Below are positions 8,323 to 15,000 of a stretch of 15,000 nucleotides of DNA, in pieces. The DNA lies in contig CM022668.1 of NCBI GenBank assembly GCA_012295275.1, forward strand, positions 3,558,080-3,573,079, read 5' to 3'. The number at the start of each line of letters is the position of its first letter. The stretch's first letter is position 1. The notes beneath the pieces are model-generated. The model ran no database searches. It had not been told where the DNA came from and was given only the letters and a program-made list of their open reading frames with translations. Made by a program: the position numbers and the translations under genes. Source of the stretch: Chrysomallon squamiferum. Its lineage: Eukaryota; Mollusca; Gastropoda; Neomphalida; Peltospiridae.

Positions 8323-8340
8323 ATGATGATGATGATGATG
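8323..8340 (+). repeat. (ATG)6 microsatellite
   Basis: Six perfect ATG triplets preceded by an AAAT/AATA-rich stretch. There is no open frame that would make this a coding methionine or aspartate run. Confidence 0.9.
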
Positions 8341-8932
8341 CTATAAATCTGTTTGCCAACACGAGAAGAACATGACGATTCACATATTTTATTGATGTCA
8401 GAAATTTGTTGTACAAAAAGACCTCAGAAGAAATATATATATGTTATGTTCTAAAAGATATCGATTTAATATCATTTCTTTATTATTATTAATTTTTTTT
8501 TTTTAACCAGACAAAAATAACTAATCAGATGTAACTTTTATCAGAAGTTGTTAGATTTAAATTTAAGAATAATTTTAGCTGTTGCAGTATGAATCAAAAC
8601 AAGTTTTAAAAATAAGTACATAAATACATAATTTTAAAAAAAGAGAAAATTTAGTCAAATAAAGAATGTATACACATATACAGTCAGATACAGGCAAAAA
8701 CAATAGCTCTATGTCAAATAAAAAAATAATAATAATAATTATAAAAGAAGGGGAGGAGAAAGATAGTATTGTAGAGAGTGTAAATAATGAAGGACAATGA
8801 AAGAACGAGCGAACAAGAGAATAACAAAAAGAAAAAAGGAGAGACAAATCAGGAAAGAGAAAGTGTAAGGTTAGAGACAGATAGCTACTATACTGATTGG
8901 CAGCCAGGCAGTATGCAGGTAGATAGTTAAAT

Positions 8933-8978
8933 AGACAGACAGACAGAGAGACAGACAGACAGAGAGACAGAGAGAGAC
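8933..8978 (+). repeat. (GACA)n/(GAGA)n microsatellite
   Basis: GACA and GAGA tetramers alternate for about 46 bases, preceded by a GATA/GACA-like region and by about 120 purine-rich bases. Long purine strands can form triplex DNA; that is a general property, not shown here. Confidence 0.9.
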
Positions 8979-9388
8979 GGGGACGGATGAATGGATATAT
9001 TAATATAATGGTTTATCTGTCAGTTTGGAACGACACACAGGGAACTACAGTGGAATGGAAAAGTAATATGTGGCAACTCGGCTACGTCTAATATGAGCAC
9101 AACGTAACTGACAGATCTGGGTGAAAGTGGTTTGTCCTCTGAAGACATCTGTCAAAATCTAATGAAAAGAAAACAGTATTAAATACCACCCTCGTCACCA
9201 AAAGCAGCAAAAATTAAGCTAGTTTAATTTTAAGGAATGGAGTTAGTGTTGCTTCCTTGAACAAAATGTCAGATCAGGATTCAATCTAAAATAAAAAAAA
9301 ATGAAAAAAAATAAAAAAAGATAAAAGAAGAAGCAAAATAGAATTCCTTCGAAGAACTTACTCTGCTAACTTTAGTCGACATCAATAA
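8979..9388. other. Noncoding stretch with an A-rich run
   Basis: The stretch from 9000 to 9230 has moderate GC but no frame worth calling. An A-rich run with single T and G interruptions covers about 9288-9335. It could be a decayed poly(A) tail of a retroposed sequence lying upstream on this strand, but no recognisable body precedes it. Confidence 0.5.
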
Positions 9389-9706
9389 AGTAGAAAAGTT
9401 TCAGTGACTTGCGGCGTTTATCTGGAATCAGTAAGACCGAACACCTTAGGATTTAATTACACGGTTAAAATGGTGACAAATGACGAGAGCGATTTAGTAA
9501 GAGAGAGAGATGGACGTCTAGCGTCAGTAACCACGCTGCCTAATCACCTGTCTCATTCACACACAATGGCTGTGATACTCGCAGACGAATGCTCATTTTG
9601 TCTCGATTGTCTGAATGATTCACCGATGAGTCGTCGTCAGAAAAGGAAGTACACGGATTGGGGTTTGTGTAATGAGTCCATTTTGTTCACTTGTTTGAGC
9701 TGTTAA
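9389..9706 (+). other. Uncharacterised 106-codon open frame, doubtful gene
   Basis: The frame is open from just after a TAA at 9386 to a TAA at 9707. It has no ATG near its 5' end: the first in-frame ATGs are internal, at about 9470 and 9566, and a GTG at 9404 is not a normal eukaryotic start. GC content is higher than in the flanks and the peptide is not low-complexity. It contains SRRQKRK, a basic patch like a nuclear localisation signal, and several C-terminal cysteines including CSFCLDC. I recognise no family. It could be a decayed exon or a chance frame; an AG dinucleotide after a pyrimidine-containing stretch (ending at 9374) would be a weak acceptor, but a stop lies between it and the frame. 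There is not enough support to call it coding. Confidence 0.2.
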
Positions 9707-9901
9707 ATGTTTCACCGTGAGTTGCTGCAGTGAGTCGTTTTTATCGCAGATGGTTTCATGGTAAATGCATTTAATTTTCTGACATTACCGCAAATAACGC
9801 TAAAACAAGAATCCACTGAAATATCTTGTAGAAACACTAGCAATGATCGTCACCAAAGAAAACACAAATGAAAACTAAGGGAATAAATAGTAACAATAAA
9901 C

Positions 9902-9942
<41 letters not shown>

Positions 9943-10153
9943 TTAATATTAATTTTGTGTATTTGTTCTTTTAAATAAAGATGTAATCATTAAAAATTTG
10001 TTTAGCAGATCGTTCATTTGCTGTTTTAATTAAGGAAATAAAACTTTTACATATCTGTAGAACAGAAATTAAAACGACTAACTCTGGACAAGATAACACA
10101 AAGTGTGAGAAGGTCATTTGTGATTCGCTGTGACAGAGTGACAGAGTAAAATC
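9707..10153. other. Noncoding stretch with (GA)18
   Basis: No gene is apparent. A 75-codon minus-strand frame (9971-10198) has no recognisable motif and overlaps the stem-loop at 10154-10189. The only clear element is the GA tract listed separately. Confidence 0.6.
9904..9939 (+). repeat. (GA)18 microsatellite
   Basis: A perfect GA dinucleotide tract of 36 bases without interruption. Confidence 0.97.
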
Positions 10154-10189
10154 AGTGTCATTGTCACTTCTAACAGTGACATGATCACT
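10154..10189. repeat. Short stem-loop (15-base arms, 6-base loop)
   Basis: AGTGTCATTGTCACT (10154-10168) pairs with AGTGACATGATCACT (10175-10189) across the loop TCTAAC: six pairs next to the loop, four after one bulged T, four more after a bulged T on the other side, about 14 pairs in all. Arms this short are below a typical animal pre-miRNA. GTGACATG also occurs in the inverted repeat at 6740-6814. Confidence 0.5.
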
Positions 10190-10945
10190 CGAATTCACTA
10201 AAAATAAAACTCGATGCGTGGTTTTAAGAGATTGGCTGTAATAAAAGAGAAGTACAATGCACGGTTACAAGAGGACACTATTATGAAAAGGCTGTTTAAA
10301 TTGGGATTAATCAACATCGGGTGTTTGTTGTAAAACACCATTCCAACAACGACGTTATCAGCGTCAGCTTCAAAATGCCAATATCGACGACATCGGGGAT
10401 TAGCATTGTAAAACAGTTGTCTGGTGACAAAGGAAATCCATACTGGTTAAACAAAGTAATTAGTGGTCATTGTTCGGACTGACTACGGGCACGCTGCCGC
10501 TGCGGGAGATGACGTCACTGAGGATGTTAATTTTGTCGGACTCATTGTGTGAGCATTCCTCGGCATGCTGTTGACACCTTCTGTTAATTAATTCTCAAGT
10601 TAATTTTCTACTGAATTATGTGACGAGCAATCTAAGACTGTCAAGTGGGTTAGTCATAGTCACTGACGTAATGACCACTTCAGAAAGTTTGTCGGAGGCT
10701 TGTGATTCTATATATTTGTTTTCTGTAGGACATTCATTGTAAACATGAATTTATTTTTAAGACCAGATATTGTTAAACGTAGCAGAGTTGCAGGAAAATT
10801 ATGTTTAATTAATACTTACTGGGTAATCTATGTTATTTACTAACTGAAAAACGGTGAAACACTCATTTCATGAAATATAATATATGAAATAATTAACGAT
10901 GTTATTTAAATATATCAAAAATGTAAATGTTATATTTATTTATAG
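10190..10945. other. Noncoding stretch with a CpG-containing patch
   Basis: Mostly unremarkable AT-rich sequence. About 10486-10520 is GC-richer with several CpGs and contains a full CRE (listed separately); a related TGACGTAA lies at 10664-10671. There is no open frame of note. Confidence 0.55.
10510..10517. promoter_or_regulatory. Perfect CRE (TGACGTCA) in a GC-richer patch
   Basis: This is the second full palindromic CRE in the window. It follows a GC-rich stretch with GCACGCTGCCGCTGCGGG and lies 147-154 bases before TGACGTAA at 10664-10671. GC-rich sequence with a CRE is a common promoter composition, and an exon-like segment begins about 430 bases downstream. No TATA box, initiator or transcript start can be placed with confidence. 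Confidence 0.3.
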
Positions 10946-11074
10946 GTCCTGGTACATCTGCATGTTAGCCAGACCATGAAGGGTGTTCAAGCTACCCAAG
11001 AGATGCTGATTTGGCATATCGTTTTTGTAACCTTCAGCTTCTTACATATAACTAAAGATTATTTACTTTCAAAG
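10946..11074 (+). other. Candidate exon, 129 bp, product unknown
   Basis: The segment follows a pyrimidine/AT stretch ending TTTATAG at 10945 and is followed by AAAG|GTAATA at 11074/11075, so both sides resemble splice sites. Its length is exactly 43 codons, and the plus-strand frame starting at its first base is open throughout, with a TAG just before it and a TGA shortly after the putative donor. The peptide begins VLVHLHVSQTMKGVQATQEM and matches no family I know. On the minus strand the same stretch is also open for 25 codons from an ATG. It could be an internal coding exon, a noncoding-RNA exon, a transposon scrap or chance. No adjacent exon was found. Confidence 0.2.
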
Positions 11075-11261
11075 GTAATATTTGTGACGTGAAATTCTGA
11101 AAACACTTAGAAATATGACTACATTTGAATTCAAAATAAAATGAAAGCACACAACCTTGGGCAGGTCGAGTATACCATTATTATAAATTGATTTTCTTAT
11201 GCAGTCTGAGTAATTCAGTTTCTGATGTCATTGAAATGGTCAGCTGGACATCAATATATAT

Positions 11262-11326
11262 TGTGTGTGCGTGCTTGCATACATACATACATACATACAT
11301 ACATACATACATACATACGTACATAC

Positions 11327-11362
<36 letters not shown>

Positions 11363-11396
11363 AACTGAATGACTGATTGATTGATTGATTGACTGA
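11262..11396 (+). repeat. Compound microsatellite: TG, CATA, TA, GATT
   Basis: Four different tracts lie end to end: a short (TG)n, (CATA)n at about 11278-11318, (TA)n at about 11329-11359, and (TGAT)n at about 11368-11396, with CGTA transitions between the second and third. Open frames across it encode tyrosine/cysteine or tyrosine/isoleucine repeats on both strands and reflect the tract composition. The tract ends just before the transposase remnant starting at 11408. Confidence 0.93.
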
Positions 11397-11407
11397 GTTA
11401 ATAACAG

Positions 11408-11768
11408 ATGGTGAGAACATACCAAAAGAAGACAGTAGATCGATATCTTGAACTGTGCTGTAGAGAATGTTACAGAGGGAAATCACTGAAAAACACAGCT
11501 GATACTTTTCAGATTCCGGAAGAGACGCTAAGACTTGTCATAAAGAAAAGGGTTAAAAGTTAAAATCTTTCCCACGAAGCTGTTAACATGTCACGTTTTC
11601 ACAGAGGTGGAGGAGGAAAAACTGACTGAATATATTTTAACAACGTCGCATACTGGCTTCCCATTGCATCCTCAGACATTAAGATAATTGGTCTTTCAGC
11701 TTGCTGAACAAAATCAGAAGAAATTTCCAACTACATGGGTCGAAAATGGGATGGACGTCGTCAACGTT
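11408..11768 (+). pseudogene. Broken Tigger/pogo-like transposase N-terminus
   Basis: Two frames carry homology. From ATG 11408, MVRTYQKKT opens the protein and KSLKNTADTFQIPEETLR (about residues 25-42) reads as a Psq-type helix-turn-helix (S-L-x-x-A/T-A, then I-P-x-x-T-L-R), as at the start of Tigger/pogo transposases. A stop at 11561 breaks this frame; just beyond, NMSRFH resembles the LGRF-type linker. After a frame change near 11600, VFTEVEEEKLTEYIL, TGFPLHPQTLR, a stop at 11685, then LVFQLAEQNQKKFPTTWVEN match the second, CENP-B-type DNA-binding domain, in which the family typically reads LAFQLAE followed by an aromatic W. Homology fades around 11768. The DDE catalytic domain and the terminal inverted repeats were not found. 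Two nonsense changes and a frameshift make it non-functional. The subfamily (Tigger versus another pogo group) is not resolvable by eye. Confidence 0.75.
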
Positions 11769-12180
11769 TATCTTATTACATACTCGTTGTGTATTTATGT
11801 GAGGATATTTAATACATTATCTTGAGCTGCCTCAAAGGTGATCAACCTTGGTAGGTCCATTATATTTTACATTTGTCTTCGTGCATATTTTTGCCTTTTT
11901 CTAATAATTAAAATGTTTTCCAGTCCAAAAGAGCCGTTTTACGCGAAAAAGAAAAGAATAAAAAAATATATAAATAATAACAAGAGAAAAAAGAATAAAA
12001 ATAAAAAGTCTCATACTTGTATGCCAAGTTATCGGATGACAATAAACATTTTTGTTTTGCCTTCATTATATTATTTTAAGCTGTTGTTTTTTATTTATAT
12101 GTTTATCAATAGCACTTCAAGTTATTTTGAAATAAATCACGTTTTGTGTTTGTTTGAAAGTATTTGTTTTGTGTGTGACT
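11769..12180. other. AT-rich stretch after the transposase remnant
   Basis: I looked for the rest of the transposase (linker and DDE domain) in all plus-strand frames and did not recognise it. A 122-codon frame (11838-12206) begins with GTG, is lysine/asparagine-rich where the DNA is A-rich and F/Y/L-rich where it is T-rich, and is not a credible gene. Confidence 0.55.
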
Positions 12181-12240
12181 GTTCCCGTAGCCGCTCCCCA
12201 GAGTGATGCACCCTGCTCCAGCCCGGGGTGGGGGGGCCAG
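12181..12240. other. Isolated GC-rich 60 bp patch
   Basis: This is the most GC-rich stretch in the window, with CCCGGGG followed one base later by a run of seven Gs, flanked on both sides by strongly AT-rich DNA. The edges are sharp. Its origin is unknown: it may be a scrap of an inserted repeat or of a processed transcript. Confidence 0.6.
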
Positions 12241-12511
12241 TTTGAGTATTTATCTTCAACCATTGCTAAGTAAAAGAGAATAACAAATCAGGATATTTCA
12301 AACATTTGTAACTGCTCCTAAATAATGAAAGTATCTCTTAAACCACTATGAGGGTTTGTTTTCTGATCTGTATTTTGAATTAAAGGTTAAAATGCCAAAA
12401 CATATGCAGCCTGTTTTCGTCTCTCCTGTACAGATTTTGTTGATGCATCGTTTTTCAACAACATCGAATACCTATTGGTATATAAAACAGCCTAAGTTTA
12501 TAGATGAAAAA

Positions 12512-12542
<31 letters not shown>

Positions 12543-13571
12543 ATACTGAAATTAATAGAGATTAGTTTATAATGATCTTTTGACGAAAAATAAAAAAATA
12601 AAAACAAATTAAATAATAAATATATAAAAACATGTTAACACAACTTAAAAACCCAGAACACAATATAAAATTTAAAAAAAAGAGAAGAAAGAAAATAAAT
12701 GAGAACAAAGAAGAGAGAAAGGAATGGACATAATTTCCAGCTATTGCAGTATCTCAGTGCACGTTCTCTGAGATGAGGTGTCGACGAGTCGAGACAGTAA
12801 TTAACCTTGTGTTTAACCCTGGGTCAGAGAAAGAAAGAAAGAATCAGACAAATTAGAAAGAAATCTCGATAAAATATGCCCACTGTCACCACGACTCGAG
12901 CCGTGCAGACTATTTAGTTAATCTAGATAAATCTCAAAGTCGTGTTCTCACACTTAAGTACCCAGAGGATTTAATTCAGAATGCAATTACAGCTCCCCTC
13001 AATGTGGAAATACAACTGGGAAAAACTGATCTTAATGAATAAATATTTTCCAGACGTTCTCACTTAAGAATATTCTTTTCCCTTCCATATTGATTTTCCA
13101 ATCACGCTGTCGACTGTAGAAGTGTGAGCTGTACTTCATCTTTCATCCCGTCCTCCGGACCTTTCTCCCCAATACTTTAAAAACCTAATTCATCCCAACA
13201 AATTGTCAGTACTGAGAAACAGAATTGAAAATCGCAGGCTCGACTCGTAGGAGGAAACTGTAATCACAGCAGCGGGATGAAGACTGGGACGGAGCCTGCA
13301 ATCATGTCTGACTCTCTGAGGATGGCGGTGATTTCGGTTGACAGCTAAAGACAGGTGGATCTAGGAGTTGAGAATAGTCAATAGAAAGATTTAAAACCGA
13401 CTGGTTGAAAAAAAATGGGGATTAAATACGACTGTTACAACACTGTGTGCAGATAGCACCGTGAACCAAGCAGGATTTTCGAGCATTTCATGTGGCGACA
13501 TCGAAATTTGTGAAGAAAAAACCCAGAACATTTTTTTCCTTTTAAAATAACTTAAAATGTAATAATCACGA
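12241..13571. other. Long noncoding stretch, A-rich then mixed
   Basis: The first half is AT-rich and contains the (AAAT)n tract at 12507-12544 and an A-rich patch at about 12585-12720. From about 12740 to 13370 composition is more balanced, with a (GAAA)n run at about 12828-12843 and an imperfect 16-base palindrome centred on CTCGAG at 12890-12905. I find no open frame, splice pair or RNA gene. A conserved noncoding element could hide in the balanced part, but it cannot be seen from one genome. Confidence 0.55.
12507..12544 (+). repeat. (AAAT)9 microsatellite
   Basis: About nine perfect AAAT tetramers. The same motif recurs at 14573-14595 and, degenerately, at 8289-8322, so it is the favoured tetramer in this window. 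Confidence 0.95.
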
Positions 13572-13647
13572 TGTCAGTAGTAGTAGTAGTAGCAGTAGTT
13601 TTAATAATAATAGTAGTAGCAGCAGCAGCAACACTAGTAGGAGTAGC

Positions 13648-13708
<61 letters not shown>

Positions 13709-13709
13709 T
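13572..13709 (+). repeat. Compound trinucleotide locus: (AGT)n, (AGC)n, (AAT)20
   Basis: A 138-base stretch made almost wholly of related triplets: about six AGT at 13576-13592, AAT and AGT blocks, (AGC)4-5 at 13617-13630, then an uninterrupted (AAT)20 at 13648-13708. Each block differs from the next by one base, consistent with point mutation followed by slippage expansion. Confidence 0.95.
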
Positions 13710-14129
13710 TATCCATCTGAAAATAAATAGTGAAAAGAAAAATATGAAATTTTTATGAAGTTTGTTAAAACTTGGAAACTAAATACAAATGAATGTTGTT
13801 CTTTCTCAGTAAGCCAGCCACAAATAAACGAAAAACATAATTTTGGGGTGTTTACATTTCAAAAACATAAAAGACAGAATTGCTTTAAACTTACATGCTC
13901 AAACTAATGTTCTGAGAAATAAGAATCCGTTTCGAAATGATTTAATTATTTTTTTGAAAATATCGCTCTGCCTATATTTCAACTCTATGACCCTTTTTCG
14001 TTTTTCTTTACCGCCGTTAGTCCGGCTCACAGTGTGGTGTGTGTTTTGATCGCTCTGAGCACGTGCAGTATTTTAAGTTTCTATTAGCAGCTTTTACACC
14101 ACATTTAAACCTGGGTCTGTATTTATTAA
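13710..14129. other. AT-rich noncoding stretch
   Basis: No credible gene. A 68-codon frame at 13843-14049 has no recognisable motif. A single E-box CACGTG lies at 14060-14065. Confidence 0.6.
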
Positions 14130-14231
14130 AAAAACAAAAAAAAACAAAAACAAAAAAACCCATCGAAATTAGCTTTTACATGATTATTATTATTATTATT
14201 ATTATTATTCATTCATTCATTCATTCATTCA
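14130..14231 (+). repeat. A-rich run, (ATT)9 and (ATTC)n tracts
   Basis: An (A)nC run at 14130-14159, then after about 20 bases an (ATT)n tract at 14182-14209 that passes directly into (ATTC)n to 14231. An A-rich run followed by simple tracts could be an old retroposon tail, but no retroposon body is visible upstream. Confidence 0.9.
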
Positions 14232-14468
14232 TCCATTCCATTGTTCGTATTGGATAAGTTTAACTGCTATAGACTGGTCTGTGTTGTTGAACACTGAGGT
14301 CTCTGTTCACTCTATGGTGTGTGTTTTATCTCTGGGTATTAAATACAGTCGCGGAGAAGAGAAACAAAACCGACTTGACATTGTAAGATCCCCCAAGAGG
14401 AGATAACTCCATTTATCATTCCATAATGTCAGCCTGTTATTTGATTTGGTGTATACGTAATTAAATAT
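14232..14468. other. Unique sequence, nothing recognised
   Basis: About 240 bases of moderately AT-rich unique DNA without repeats or an open frame of note. Confidence 0.6.
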
Positions 14469-14527
14469 AACTTTTTTTTTCCTTTACTTTTTCTTGGTTT
14501 TCTTTATTTTAATTTTTTTTTTTTTTA
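14469..14527 (+). repeat. T-rich tract ending in T14
   Basis: A T-rich run with C and G interruptions that ends in an almost pure T stretch. Read on the minus strand it is an A-rich tail of about 55 bases; the lysine-rich minus-strand frame 14484-14687 is its translation and not a gene. Confidence 0.85.
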
Positions 14528-14572
14528 AATTCATCTCTTGAAATGTAATAAATATAGACCAGTTCGCAAGTA

Positions 14573-14595
14573 TAAATAAATAAATAAATAAATAA
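14573..14595 (+). repeat. (AAAT)5-6 microsatellite
   Basis: A short tetranucleotide tract of the same motif as at 12507-12544. Confidence 0.93.
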
Positions 14596-15000
14596 TATGT
14601 TCTCTTGCATTCAATAACTGAACAAACGCTTTTTAAACATAAAAACAGTAGCAAAATATTTTCTTTTATAATAATAATTATTTGCAAAATGTAAAATTTT
14701 AAAATTTTAAATTATTTAATAACAGAAAAATATTGTTATATAAAATAAAAAGCTAATCAAAAATCAGTATCATTTTTAAAATTTTAATTGTCCTTTTATT
14801 GCTACTGTTAATATATGGAGCCCTATTTATTTCTGAATAGTCAGTAAACTGTTGTGTGACCTGCATAATTATTAAATATTCTTATTTTCGAAATTAATTT
14901 GGAAATTAAAATACTTTTTAATATGCGAGCTTGAGTGAAATCGACTTAAAGAGCAGTGTACGAGTTCACAAAATTTAATATACGTACATATTATTTAGAT
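14596..15000. other. Very AT-rich end of window
   Basis: No gene, RNA or mobile-element motif. AAAATTTT recurs at about 14694-14710 and again near 14778. The window ends in unremarkable AT-rich sequence. Confidence 0.6.

Larger units (their letters stand above)
7678..8932. other. AT-rich and purine-rich noncoding stretch
   Basis: No gene is apparent. Besides the CRE/E-box group and (ATG)6 listed separately, it has an AAT/AAAT-rich patch at 8289-8322, a TTATTATT-plus-T12 run near 8480-8503 and a purine-rich plus strand from about 8750 to 8880. A 90-codon minus-strand frame (8575-8847) is the complement of these A/G-rich tracts, has a low-complexity F/S/L/I composition, and is not credible. 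Confidence 0.6.

Noticed and set aside
8575-8847. 90-codon minus-strand frame rich in F, S, L and I, membrane-like in appearance
   Set aside because: The composition follows from purine-rich tracts on the plus strand. The frame has no family motif.
11360-11407. Terminal inverted repeat of the Tigger-like element just before 11408
   Set aside because: The sequence there is a GATT microsatellite and shows no CAGT-type terminal repeat; no matching inverted copy was found downstream.
11181-11486. Frames encoding YVCMYVCMYVC and YIYIYI runs
   Set aside because: They are translations of the CATA and TA microsatellites; the minus-strand one is also antisense to the transposase remnant.
11838-12206. 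122-codon frame after the transposase remnant
   Set aside because: It begins at GTG, its K/N-rich and F/Y-rich parts follow A- and T-rich DNA, and it does not resemble the remaining transposase domains.
12890-12905. Imperfect 16-base palindrome centred on CTCGAG
   Set aside because: Two mismatches in a short palindrome are expected by chance in 15 kb; nothing around it supports a function.
14484-14687. 67-codon minus-strand frame with a lysine-rich end
   Set aside because: The lysine run comes from the T-rich tract at 14469-14527. No domain is visible.

Overview
The window looks like non-genic DNA from an animal nuclear genome. It is AT-rich, has no dense run of long open frames and no ribosome binding sites, and is full of microsatellites (CA, TG, GA, ATT, AAAT, CATA, ATTC, GACA), two long minisatellites and eroded transposable elements. 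Decayed Penelope-type retroelements, Tigger/pogo-like DNA transposons and dense simple repeats fit a lophotrochozoan invertebrate, with a cephalopod mollusc most plausible. The species is inference: no gene here settles it. I see no rRNA, tRNA, CRISPR, bacterial operon or intact host gene.

Layout. Positions 1-890 carry a broken Penelope-like element (PLE). The end of the RT-to-endonuclease linker, a GIY-YIG endonuclease domain and its C-terminal tail are readable in one frame with stops. They are followed by a segment that in normal PLE proteins lies upstream of GIY-YIG, so the order is permuted. A T-rich tail with an (ATT)n tract and an AATAAA follows. A (CA)28 tract (1001-1056) and a degenerate 34-48 bp repeat (1100-1265) come next. 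Minisatellite 1 (1850-3819) has about 67 copies of a 26-30 bp unit with clear higher-order structure. Minisatellite 2 (5054-5723) has about 26 copies of a 26 bp unit that can fold into a short hairpin. The long open frames inside both arrays, on one or both strands, are consequences of stop-free repeat units and are not called as genes.

From 5.7 to 11.4 kb the sequence is mostly unique and noncoding. It holds a nested inverted repeat (6740-6814), consensus CRE sites at 8011 and 10510, a stem-loop at 10154-10189, several simple repeats, an unconvincing 106-codon open frame (9389-9706) and one stretch bounded by good splice-like signals (10946-11074). At 11408-11768, outside any long open frame, lies a broken Tigger/pogo-like transposase N-terminus: a Psq-type helix-turn-helix, then part of a CENP-B-type DNA-binding domain in another frame.

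From 11.8 kb to the end there are AT-rich sequence, a short GC-rich patch (12181-12240), a compound trinucleotide locus (13572-13709) and A-, T- and ATTC-rich tracts. No two genes here can be said to work together. The biological interest is in the transposon fossils and in how the two minisatellites expanded.
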